Source: Akkermansiaceae bacterium (GTDB lineage Bacteria > Verrucomicrobiota > Verrucomicrobiia > Verrucomicrobiales > Akkermansiaceae). From it: a DNA stretch of 48,330 nt. Position 1 is the first letter of the stretch. Every line of letters starts with the position of its first letter. This document shows positions 1-8,103 of this stretch, piece by piece. The stretch lies in assembly GCA_903908495.1 (NCBI GenBank), contig CAIVSK010000336.1, positions 1 to 48,330 of the forward strand. Direction: 5' to 3'. The notes under the pieces were generated by a model. That model ran no database searches and was not told where the DNA came from. It saw only the letters and a list, made by a program, of their open reading frames with translations. Both the position numbers and the translations under genes were made by a program.

Positions 1-97
1 AGGTGCAGTCCCTGCAAGAACGCCCGCGCCAGTGACGTAATCCAGCGGACCCAGCACCCGCGGGCTCGATTATTGGCTCCCACACCGGCGTTTTCCC

Positions 98-3000
98 ATG
101 ACTGCCTCCCTCAAACTCCTCGCCAGCATGGCCGTGCTCGCGGCTTCCGGCCTCGCCGGAGCTGCGGATGTGCCTGCACAACTCACCAGCCTGCGGCTCG
201 CCATCGACGATCTGGCAAAATCATTCGGGACCCGCTATGTCCTGGGCGAGGCGTTTGCCGCGCGGGTAGGGGAGTTGGAGCGGCAGCTGGCCGCGTCCGG
301 ATCGACTCCGGAATTCGCCGCCGCCCTGGCGCAACTGCGCAGCGACGCGCTGCTGGCCAACCCGCTACTGGACTTTGAGCGATTGCTGCTGGTCCAGCGC
401 GATGCCAGCCAGCTCGGGCTGCCGCAAAATTGGGAGGGCAACTCGAGTTTGCCCGGCGGCGGGTTCAACAATCAGCTTGTGGTGCTCTCACCCGTGAGAC
501 CCGCCGGAGAGCTGCTGCCCTTGTTCCGGCCGGAAGCCGGGCGCTTTGTCGGGGACGTCGATCTGGACTTCGACGCAAAAAAGCTGCTGTTTTCGATGCC
601 GGGTGACAACGGCCGCTGGCAGGTGTTTGAGATGGGTGCCGAGGGGGGGGCACCGCGACAATTGCCACTGATCCACGAGCCGGACGTCGACAATTACGAT
701 GCCTGCTATCTGCCCGATGGCAACGTGGTGTTTGGATCCACCGCGCCGTTCACCGGGGTCCCCTGTGTCACCGGTGCCTCGCATGTGGCCAACCTCTATC
801 GGCTGGAACGCGGCAGCGGGACGATCCGCCGCCTGACCTTCGATCAAGAGCACAACTGGTGCCCAACGGTGCTCAACGACGGCCGTCTGCTCTATCTGCG
901 TTGGGAGTACTCCGACATTCCGCATTTTGTCGCCCGCATCTTGTTTCACATGAACCCGGATGGCACGGATCAGAAGGAGTTCTATGGCAGCGGCTCATAT
1001 TGGCCCAACGCCATGTTCTACGCGCGGCCAATTCCCGGCTCCGCCACCAAGTTTGTGGCGGTCGTCGGCGGCCATCACGGCCTGCCACGAATGGGCGAAT
1101 TGGTGCTGTTTGACACCGCCCAAGGGCGCCTCGAGGCCGATGGCGCCGTCCAGCGCATTCCCGGCCGCGGCAAAAAAGTCACCCCCATCATCCTCGACCC
1201 GCTCACCGACGCGAGTTGGCCGAAATTCCTGCACCCCTGGCCACTGAGCGACAAGTATTTCCTGGTGGCGGCACAACCTGCGGCGGGCGCCAAGTGGGGC
1301 ATCTATCTGGCGGATGTGTTCGACAACATGGTGCTGGTCAAGGAAAGTGCGGACGCCAGCGCGTTGCTGGAACCCGTCCCGTTGCGGCCGACCCCGCGGC
1401 CCCGCAGCGTGCCCTCCACCGTCCAACCTAAACAAACCGAAGCCACCGTTTCCATTTTGGACATCTATGCCGGCCCCGGCCTGGCCGGAGTGCCGCGCGG
1501 CACGGTCAAACAATTGCGGGTGTTCACCTATCACTTTGCCTATCACGGCATGGGCGGCCAGACCAACCGCGTCGGCCTCGACGGCCCGTGGGACATCAAG
1601 CGGATCATCGGGACCGTGCCGGTGGAGGCCGATGGCTCGGCGTATTTCCGGGTCCCGGCCAACACTCCGATCTCTATCCAACCGCTCGATGGCGACGGCC
1701 AGGCGCTCCAACTCATGCGCAGCTGGATGAGCGCCATGCCCGGCGAAACCCTCTCCTGCGTCGGCTGCCATGACCGCCAGAACTCGACCCCGCCAGCCAC
1801 CAAAAGCCTCGCCCTGACAAAGCCGCCAACACCCATCACGCCTTGGTACGGGCCGCCGCGCGGGTTTTCCTTCATCCGCGAAGTGCAACCGGTGCTGGAC
1901 CGCTATTGCGTCGGTTGCCACGATGGGAAAACCGCGCCACCCGATCTGCGCGCCGCGCCGCCGGTACACCCGCAGGCGGGTGACCCTAACTATAACAACT
2001 CCACCCAATTCACCCCGGCCTATCTGGCACTGCGCTCGTTTGTACGCGGCCACACCATCGAGAGCGACATGCATCTTCTAACTCCTTGCGAGTTCAGCGC
2101 CGACACCACCGAGCTGATCCAGATGTTGCGCGCCGGCCACCACGGGGTGACGCCCGACGCCGAGGCGTGGGACCGTCTAACGACATGGATCGACCTCAAC
2201 ACGCCGGCCCACGGCACCTGGACGGAGATTGTGGGCGCGGACAAGGTAAACGCCCAACGCGATCGCCGCCGCGAGATGCTCAAACTCTACGCGCAGCGCG
2301 ACGAGGACCCCGAGGATGTCGGCACGGTGGCCGCAGCGGTCACTTTCCAGCCGCCGGCCACTGTCGCGGTGCCTCCGGCACCCGCCGCTGGCGAGCTTGC
2401 GGGCTGGCCGTTTGATGCGGCCGAGGCGCGGCGCCGACAGGCCGCGGCCGGCACGTTTGAGCGCCAACTCGATCTGGGCGAGGGCATCAAGCTCGACATG
2501 CTGCGCATCCCCGAGGGCGGATTTGTCAGGGCTGGATCCAACGGCGCGGCGGCGGGGCAGGGGATCATCAACGCGCCATTCTGGATGGGCCGTTGCGAGA
2601 TATCCAACGAGCAATTCGCGCGCTTCGATCCGGCCCACGACAGCCGGATCGAACGCGGCGATTTCCTCCAATTCAGCGAGACCGAGCGCGGCTATCCCGC
2701 CAACGGCCCCAAGCAACCGGTCGTGCGGGTGTCGTGGGAGGCGGCCAACGCGTTTTGCCGCTGGCTCTCCGCCAAAACCGGCGCGGCATGCACGCTGCCT
2801 AGCGAGGAGCAGTGGGAATACGCGTGCCGGGCCGGCAGCGCCACGCCGCTGTGGTTTGGTGATCTAACCGCCGACTTCGCGCCCTTTGCCAACCTGGCCG
2901 ACCACTCGCTGCGGGTCATGCCCACGTTTGGCTGGGGCTTGCCGTCGGGTGCGATTCCGCCGTGGCGTCCGGCCATCGATTCAGTCGACGACAAGTTCCG

Positions 3001-3232
3001 CATCGCCGCGCCCATCGGGTCGTTCGCGCCCAACCCGTGGGGCCTGCGCGACATGTGCGGCAACGTGTGGGAGTGGACCAGCGGCGAATTTTCGCCGGGC
3101 CACAAGGCGGTGCGCGGCGGGTCGTGGTCGGATCGTCCGGCGCAGGCGACTTCGGCGAGCCGGCTGGGCTATCGGCCGTGGCAGCAGGTCTATCACGTAG
3201 GATTTCGTATCATCTATAATGACAAACCATGA
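98..3232 (+). CDS. Secreted HzsA-related diheme protein fused to a Cys-less FGE-like domain
   Basis: 1044 residues. The ATG at 98 is chosen because it opens a signal peptide (cleavage likely near GAA-D, about residue 23). Residues about 130-480 form a TolB-like beta-propeller resembling the middle part of hydrazine synthase alpha-like proteins. Two CVGCH motifs (Cys554 and Cys604) predict two covalent c-type hemes, so the protein should act outside the cytoplasm. Residues about 810-1040 are a sulfatase-modifying-factor/FGE-like domain, with WEYACRAG, GNVWEW and RGGSW (Arg1006 onward). The Cys pair that aerobic FGEs carry just after RGGS is absent (SDRPAQ follows), so formylglycine formation is unlikely. 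The true substrate is unknown; HzsA-related proteins are common in organisms that do not make hydrazine. The stop overlaps the next start (ATGA), suggesting translational coupling. A G8 run lies in the coding sequence at 643-650. Confidence 0.85.
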   Translation: MTASLKLLASMAVLAASGLAGAADVPAQLTSLRLAIDDLAKSFGTRYVLGEAFAARVGELERQLAASGSTPEFAAALAQLRSDALLANPLLDFERLLLVQRDASQLGLPQNWEGNSSLPGGGFNNQLVVLSPVRPAGELLPLFRPEAGRFVGDVDLDFDAKKLLFSMPGDNGRWQVFEMGAEGGAPRQLPLIHEPDVDNYDACYLPDGNVVFGSTAPFTGVPCVTGASHVANLYRLERGSGTIRRLTFDQEHNWCPTVLNDGRLLYLRWEYSDIPHFVARILFHMNPDGTDQKEFYGSGSYWPNAMFYARPIPGSATKFVAVVGGHHGLPRMGELVLFDTAQGRLEADGAVQRIPGRGKKVTPIILDPLTDASWPKFLHPWPLSDKYFLVAAQPAAGAKWGIYLADVFDNMVLVKESADASALLEPVPLRPTPRPRSVPSTVQPKQTEATVSILDIYAGPGLAGVPRGTVKQLRVFTYHFAYHGMGGQTNRVGLDGPWDIKRIIGTVPVEADGSAYFRVPANTPISIQPLDGDGQALQLMRSWMSAMPGETLSCVGCHDRQNSTPPATKSLALTKPPTPITPWYGPPRGFSFIREVQPVLDRYCVGCHDGKTAPPDLRAAPPVHPQAGDPNYNNSTQFTPAYLALRSFVRGHTIESDMHLLTPCEFSADTTELIQMLRAGHHGVTPDAEAWDRLTTWIDLNTPAHGTWTEIVGADKVNAQRDRRREMLKLYAQRDEDPEDVGTVAAAVTFQPPATVAVPPAPAAGELAGWPFDAAEARRRQAAAGTFERQLDLGEGIKLDMLRIPEGGFVRAGSNGAAAGQGIINAPFWMGRCEISNEQFARFDPAHDSRIERGDFLQFSETERGYPANGPKQPVVRVSWEAANAFCRWLSAKTGAACTLPSEEQWEYACRAGSATPLWFGDLTADFAPFANLADHSLRVMPTFGWGLPSGAIPPWRPAIDSVDDKFRIAAPIGSFAPNPWGLRDMCGNVWEWTSGEFSPGHKAVRGGSWSDRPAQATSASRLGYRPWQQVYHVGFRIIYNDKP

Positions 3233-4122
3233 AAACTAACATCATATTGATTGCCCTCATGTTCGGGGCAGCGTTCGCCCGCGCAGAGGGTCACCGGTTC
3301 GTTTGTACGGACTACAGTCAGGGAAAAGTATGCATTGTCGCGGCCGACGGCAAGGTCGAGTGGGAGTATCCGGCCAAGGACAGCAATGATGTGTGGATGC
3401 TGCCCAATGGCAACCTGCTGTTCACCACCGGCCATGGCGTCAAGGAAGTCACCCCTGACAAAAAGGTGGTCTTCGACTATCAATCGAAAAGCGAGATCTA
3501 TGCCTGCCAGCGGCTGGCCAACGGCAATACGTTCGTCGGCGAGTGCACTGCAGGCCGCTTGCTCGACGTCGATCCGAGCGGCAAAATCGTCAAGGAAATC
3601 AAGTTGCTGCCGGAGGGCAAGGACGGTGGCCACTTGTATATGCGCAACGCCCGCCGCCTCGCCACCGGTGGCTATCTCGTCACCCACTACACCGACCAGA
3701 TGGTGCGCGAGTACGATGCCAAGGGCAAGGTCGTGCGTGAGATTCCGGCCGCGGGCGGGCCGCACAGTGCGATCCGTTTGGCCACCGGCAACACGCTCAT
3801 CGCGTGCGGCGATGGCAGCGGCGGGCACCGGGTGTTCGAGGTGGACCCGGCTGGCAAGACGGTGTGGGAAGTCAAGGACGGCGACTTGCCGGGCATCCAG
3901 CTGTTTTTCATGACCGGGCTGCAACGCCTGCCTAACGGTAACACCGTGATCTCCAACTGGCTCGGCCACGGCAATTTTGGCAAGGCACCGCACCTCATCG
4001 AGCTCACCCCCGACAAGAAGGTGGTGTGGACCTTTGCCGACCATCAGGCGTTCAAAACCGTGTCCAGCCTCCAATTGCTGGACGTCAAAGGCGATGTGAC
4101 CAAAAACGAGATCGCCCATTGA
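3229..4122 (+). CDS. Secreted beta-propeller protein (PQQ/NHL-like repeats)
   Basis: 297 residues starting inside the previous stop codon (ATGA), so probably co-translated with the HzsA-related gene. The N-terminus (MKTNIILIALMFGAAFARA) is a signal peptide. The rest is a set of about 40-residue blades recurring as LPNGNLLF, LANGNTFV, LATGGYLV, LATGNTLI and LPNGNTVI, each followed by a strand such as EVTPDKKVV, DVDPSGKIV or EVDPAGKTV. This is the pattern of PQQ-like or NHL-type propellers that bind ligands or partners and usually lack catalytic residues. No heme motif or catalytic triad is visible. Coupling to the diheme gene suggests a partner or substrate-binding role, which is inference. 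Confidence 0.85.
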   Translation: MKTNIILIALMFGAAFARAEGHRFVCTDYSQGKVCIVAADGKVEWEYPAKDSNDVWMLPNGNLLFTTGHGVKEVTPDKKVVFDYQSKSEIYACQRLANGNTFVGECTAGRLLDVDPSGKIVKEIKLLPEGKDGGHLYMRNARRLATGGYLVTHYTDQMVREYDAKGKVVREIPAAGGPHSAIRLATGNTLIACGDGSGGHRVFEVDPAGKTVWEVKDGDLPGIQLFFMTGLQRLPNGNTVISNWLGHGNFGKAPHLIELTPDKKVVWTFADHQAFKTVSSLQLLDVKGDVTKNEIAH

Positions 4123-4326
4123 AGCCGCTGGTTGAGCAGCTGGAGTAGGGAAGGGGAGGACGGCCGGACCTGGCGGCCCGTTGGGTTAGAGAAAAATGAG
4201 GAGTCTGAAAACCCCGGGCTGACAACCTCCCGTTGGCCCCCATGGTCCCGGGCGATGCGGCGATAACCCCTTCATTTTTCATGCCGCCATGCAAGGATGG
4301 CTGCAACGCCGTCGTAAGGCCCAGTC
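4123..4326. other. Intergenic gap before the glycosidase gene
   Basis: About 200 bases without a supportable gene. No terminator hairpin with a T-run, no clear -35/-10 pair and no Shine-Dalgarno sequence before the ATG at 4327 were seen. Confidence 0.5.
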
Positions 4327-6267
4327 ATGAGCAAGGTTCCGTTGATTCCCAATTGGCTCGCCGCAGGCTGTGCCGCCGCCATTTTCATGTTAGGAACGGC
4401 CGCCCACAGCCCGGCCGCCGCGCCGGCGCGCTGGTCCGAGGCGAAGGCCAGGGACTGGCAGTCCAGGCAAGCGTGGTTGTTTGGCTTCAACTTCGTGCCG
4501 AGCACGGCGGTGAATGACACGGAAATGTGGCAGGCCGGGAGCTTCGACCTCAAGACGATGGACCGCGAACTGGCCTGGGCGGAGGGGTTGGGCTACAACT
4601 CGTGCCGGGTGTTTGTGCAATTCATCGTTTGGCAGCAGGACCCCGCCGCTTTCAAGCAACGCTTCGGCCAGTTTCTAACACTTGCGGCAAGCCACGGGCT
4701 GTCGGTCATGCCGGTGCTGTTTGACGACTGCGCGTTTGACGCGAATCGCGACCCGTACCTCGGCCAACAGGACGCGCCGCTGCCAGGGACCTCAAATGCC
4801 CGTTGGGTGCCGAGTCCCGGCCTGAAACGGGTGGCCGATCAAGCGGCCTGGCCCGACCTTGAAAGATATGTCAAAGACCTGGTCGGCAGCTTCGGGCACG
4901 ACCGCCGCATCCTGCTGTGGGATCTGTACAACGAGCCGGGCAATTCAGGCATGGGCAACAAAAGCCTGCCGCTGGTGGAGGCGGCATTTGACTGGGCGAG
5001 ACAGGCCGCCGCAGAGCAACCGCTGACGGTGGGGGTGTGGGGCGGCACCCCGCAACTCAGCGCCAAACAACTGGAGCTGTCGGATGTGGTGAGTTATCAT
5101 TTCTATGGTGATCACGCCGGGATGCAGGCGCGCATCACCGAGTACAAGCAGCAGGGGCGGCCGCTGGTGTGCACCGAGTGGATGGCGCGGACCTTGGGCG
5201 GCAAGTACGAGACCGAGTTGCCGTTGTTCAAGCACGAGGGGGTCGGCTGTTTCAACTGGGGCCTGGTCAACGGCCGCAGCCAATGCCAGTACCCGTGGGG
5301 CTCGCCCAAAGATGCGCCGGAGCCTGAAGTCTGGTTCCACGACCTGTTGCGCCGCGATGGCTCGCCCAAGGACCCGGACGAAGTCGCCTTCATCCGTAAG
5401 TTCACCCAGGCCCCCGGAGTAACGCGCCTCAAACCGTTGTTGGATTTCCCCGTCCGCGACACCTGTGTGTGCCTCGGCCCGGATCTAACGTATTACCTCA
5501 CCGGCACCACCGGCGCGCCCGACTGGTGGAACACCAACGAGGGGATTCAAATGTGGAAATCCTCCGACTTGAAGACCTGGGCGCCGCTCGGCTTCGTCTG
5601 GTCGTTCGCCAAAAACCTGACCTGGCAGAAAAAACTCGGCGAACGCCAGGCCGTCTGGGCACCGGAAATCCATTACTTCAAAAACACGTTCTGGATCGCT
5701 TATTGCATGAATTTCCCGCAGGGCGGCACCGGCATCCTCAAAAGCACCTCCGGCAAGGCCGAGGGGCCTTATGTCGACGTCAAGCCTGACGGCCCGCTCA
5801 CCAGCGAGATCGACGCCTCGCTGTTCTGCGATGACGACGGCAAGGTGTATTTCGTCTATCAAAACGGCAAGATCGCCCGCATGAAAGACGATATGAGCGG
5901 CCTGGCCGAACCTGCCAGATTGCTCAAACCCGCCAACGCCCCCCAGGTTGGCTTCGAGGGGGCCTTCATTTTTAAAGCGAACCACCGCTATTACTTGTCG
6001 TGCGCCGACTTCATCGACGGCCGCTACCATTGCTTCGTCGCCAGTGCCGACGCGCTCGACGGACCGTATGGCGAGCGCTTCCTGGCCGTGCCTCACGGCG
6101 GCCACAACCTGTTCTTTCAAGACACCAAGCACCAATGGTGGAGCACCTTCTTCGGCAATGATGCCGATGCGCCATTCAGGGAACGCGCTGCCATCCTGCC
6201 CATTGAGTTTGGCAACGACGGCGAGCCCAGACCCCTGCGAACCGCCTTGAGCCAGCAGCATCCCTGA
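4327..6267 (+). CDS. Secreted two-domain glycoside hydrolase: GH5-like barrel plus GH43-like propeller
   Basis: 646 residues. A hydrophobic segment at about residues 10-33 is a signal peptide or anchor. Residues about 45-350 look like a clan GH-A (GH5-type) TIM barrel: the DLYNEPG motif supplies the acid/base Glu203 and the VCTEW motif supplies the nucleophile Glu284. Residues about 370-640 look like a GH43/GH117-type five-bladed propeller, with candidate base Asp378 (VRDTC), pKa modulator Asp496 (EIDASLF followed by an acidic DDDG turn) and acid Glu544 (FEGAF). Both sites appear complete, so a bifunctional enzyme attacking a backbone and side-chain sugars of a plant or algal polysaccharide is plausible. 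The exact linkages cannot be read from sequence. It stands alone with no polysaccharide-utilisation transporter nearby; a sulfatase lies two genes downstream. Confidence 0.82.
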   Translation: MSKVPLIPNWLAAGCAAAIFMLGTAAHSPAAAPARWSEAKARDWQSRQAWLFGFNFVPSTAVNDTEMWQAGSFDLKTMDRELAWAEGLGYNSCRVFVQFIVWQQDPAAFKQRFGQFLTLAASHGLSVMPVLFDDCAFDANRDPYLGQQDAPLPGTSNARWVPSPGLKRVADQAAWPDLERYVKDLVGSFGHDRRILLWDLYNEPGNSGMGNKSLPLVEAAFDWARQAAAEQPLTVGVWGGTPQLSAKQLELSDVVSYHFYGDHAGMQARITEYKQQGRPLVCTEWMARTLGGKYETELPLFKHEGVGCFNWGLVNGRSQCQYPWGSPKDAPEPEVWFHDLLRRDGSPKDPDEVAFIRKFTQAPGVTRLKPLLDFPVRDTCVCLGPDLTYYLTGTTGAPDWWNTNEGIQMWKSSDLKTWAPLGFVWSFAKNLTWQKKLGERQAVWAPEIHYFKNTFWIAYCMNFPQGGTGILKSTSGKAEGPYVDVKPDGPLTSEIDASLFCDDDGKVYFVYQNGKIARMKDDMSGLAEPARLLKPANAPQVGFEGAFIFKANHRYYLSCADFIDGRYHCFVASADALDGPYGERFLAVPHGGHNLFFQDTKHQWWSTFFGNDADAPFRERAAILPIEFGNDGEPRPLRTALSQQHP

Positions 6268-6362
6268 GCAGGTAAGGGTATTCCCACGGCCTCCAACAAC
6301 CCGCCCCGTCCAGCCCATACCCTTTTCAATTCCGCATTACATATATTGTCACAAGTTGTAAA

Positions 6363-6378
6363 GGCGGAATTGTCCGCC
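6363..6378. promoter_or_regulatory. Palindrome GGCGGA-N4-TCCGCC upstream of the S10 peptidase gene
   Basis: A perfect 6-base inverted repeat with spacer ATTG lies about 110 bases before the peptidase start. It could be an operator or a small hairpin. It contains the word GGAATTGTC, which recurs in other intergenic palindromes of this window (26540-26548 and, with one change, 34534-34542). Confidence 0.35.
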
Positions 6379-6453
6379 CCTGTGCCAGTGCTGCTGCGTG
6401 GTCAAACAGCCATCATGAATTTGAGCGCAGCAGGAACTTGCGCCTCTAGTGAC

Positions 6454-6482
6454 TCGACAAGGTCGGCCAAGCCGTCTATACT
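6454..6482 (+). promoter_or_regulatory. Sigma70-like promoter predicting a leaderless transcript
   Basis: TCGACA (6454-6459, one mismatch from TTGACA) is separated by exactly 17 bases from TATACT (6477-6482, one mismatch from TATAAT). Transcription would begin about 7-8 bases after the -10 box, at or next to the A of the ATG at 6490, so the peptidase mRNA would have essentially no 5' leader. This is predicted from sequence only. Confidence 0.5.
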
Positions 6483-6489
6483 CCGCACC

Positions 6490-8001
6490 ATGCGATTCGT
6501 TCTAGCGCTCTACCTATGCCTTGGATTCTCCGCCATTGCCGCGCCCGAGGGAGGCAAGCCTGCGGAAGCCGCCAAACCAGCGGAGGCTCCCAAAACCGAG
6601 CCCGCAGCCGACAAGCCTGCGGCACCAAAAATTCACGAGTCTTCTGTCTTGATTGGTGGGAAAACGATTCCCTACAAGGTGACGGTGGCGAAACTGCGCA
6701 TCGAGCAGGATGACGGCAAGCCGCGAGCCTCGATTTTTCACATCAGCTATGAGCGCAGCGACGTGGTGGATCCGGCGACCCGGCCAGTGCTGTTTGCCTT
6801 CAATGGCGGCCCGGGATCATCGGCCGTGTGGTTGCACTTGGGAGCCTTGGGTCCTAAGCGGGTGGAGATGCCCGGCAATGGCACCGAGGCCCCCCACCCT
6901 CCCGCCCGCGTCATCGACAACCCGCTGAGCATCTTGGACGTGTGCGATCTGGTGTTCATCGATCCGGTGTCGACCGGTTACAGCCGTGCCGAAAAGGACA
7001 ACAAGCCGGGAGATTTCCACGGCTTGAATGAGGACGTGGAATCAGTCGGCGATTTCATCCGCCGCTGGGTCACCGAACACGAACGCTGGGCGTCCCCCAA
7101 ATATTTATTAGGCGAGTCGTATGGCGGCATCCGTGCCGCCGGACTGGCGAGCCATCTGCAATCGCGCTTCGGCATGAGCCTCAACGGCGTGGTGCTGCTC
7201 TCCACGCTGCTGGATTTCTCGACCCTCGAAGGTGGCAGCGATCTCGGATACCTGGTCTATCTGCCGTCGTTCACCGGGGTGGCGCACTTCCACAAGAAAA
7301 TCAACGGCGAGCGCGACGTGCTGGTGCGGGAATGCACCGAGTTTGCGTTTGGCGAATACGCCAGCGCTTTGCTCAAAGGCAACGCGCTGGACCCGAGCGC
7401 CCGCGAGGCCATCGCCGCCAAGCTGGCTCATTTCACCGGCATTGATCCGGCCGTCTGGCTGGCCCACAATTTGCGCCTCGACGCGACGTTTTTCCGCGCC
7501 GAGTTGCTGCGCAAGGAAGGCAAAGTCATCGGCCGCTTCGACGCCCGGGTCGCGTGGGACACCGCCGACCAGGCCGCGCAGGGGCCCGATTGCGATCCAT
7601 CCTTTGAGCTGGCCTATGGGGCGTTTTCCACGGCCATGCTCGACTATCTGGGCCGTGACCTCGGCTACAAGGAGGACCGCCCGTATGAGGTGCTCACCGG
7701 GGTGGGTCCCTGGCGCGGGGACCCCGACAATGCCGTCATGAACGTCAGCCGACGCCTCGGCAACGCCTTGCGCGACAATCCCTATCTGCGGGTGCTGGTG
7801 ATGGCCGGCTACACCGATCTGGCCACCCCGCCCGAAGGCGTCGCCTACTCACTGCGCCACCTGTTAGACATGCCCGCCGCCACCCGCGGCAACATTGTGA
7901 CGGCCAGGTTCGACGGCGGCCACATGTTCTATCTCAATCCGCCGGACCTCGCCAAGGCCCGCACGGATCTGGTGAAATTCATCGAAGCCGGCAAGCGCTG
8001 A
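6490..8001 (+). CDS. Secreted S10-family serine carboxypeptidase-like protein
   Basis: 503 residues. The reading frame extends upstream to a TTG at 6346, but the ATG at 6490 is preferred: it starts a good signal peptide (MRFVLALYLCLGFSAIAA) and sits directly after a promoter. A low-complexity Pro/Ala/Glu/Lys linker (about residues 20-50) follows. The catalytic domain shows the S10 hallmarks: NGGPGSSA, GESYGG with nucleophile Ser210, Asp443 in GYTDLATPP and His478 in GGHMFY. The family removes C-terminal amino acids from peptides, usually at acidic pH; bacterial members of this subgroup are secreted. There is no Shine-Dalgarno sequence. Neighbours give no pathway context, so it is probably a stand-alone nutrient-scavenging enzyme. 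Confidence 0.88.
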   Translation: MRFVLALYLCLGFSAIAAPEGGKPAEAAKPAEAPKTEPAADKPAAPKIHESSVLIGGKTIPYKVTVAKLRIEQDDGKPRASIFHISYERSDVVDPATRPVLFAFNGGPGSSAVWLHLGALGPKRVEMPGNGTEAPHPPARVIDNPLSILDVCDLVFIDPVSTGYSRAEKDNKPGDFHGLNEDVESVGDFIRRWVTEHERWASPKYLLGESYGGIRAAGLASHLQSRFGMSLNGVVLLSTLLDFSTLEGGSDLGYLVYLPSFTGVAHFHKKINGERDVLVRECTEFAFGEYASALLKGNALDPSAREAIAAKLAHFTGIDPAVWLAHNLRLDATFFRAELLRKEGKVIGRFDARVAWDTADQAAQGPDCDPSFELAYGAFSTAMLDYLGRDLGYKEDRPYEVLTGVGPWRGDPDNAVMNVSRRLGNALRDNPYLRVLVMAGYTDLATPPEGVAYSLRHLLDMPAATRGNIVTARFDGGHMFYLNPPDLAKARTDLVKFIEAGKR

Positions 8002-8103
8002 GTGGGCTTGGATCCGGACTGGATGCCCGGACCATGGCTTGTGCGCCAGCACTTGCAAGGCTCTTGAGAATGTGCCTGATTGATTTTAACCACTGCAGCA
8101 CTG

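Noticed and set aside
995-2074. Long open frame on the minus strand inside the HzsA-like gene, and similar long antisense frames inside many other genes (for example 27022-28635 under the kinase)
   Set aside because: Strong GC bias at third codon positions opens antisense frames. These have no family similarity, no start context and lie wholly within well-supported genes.
2450-3232. FGE-like domain as the maturase for the nearby sulfatase
   Set aside because: The catalytic Cys pair after RGGS is missing, so formylglycine formation is not supported.
98-3232. Hydrazine synthase and an anammox lifestyle
   Set aside because: Only the HzsA-like scaffold is present, with no beta/gamma subunits or hydrazine dehydrogenase nearby; HzsA-related proteins are widespread in unrelated metabolism.
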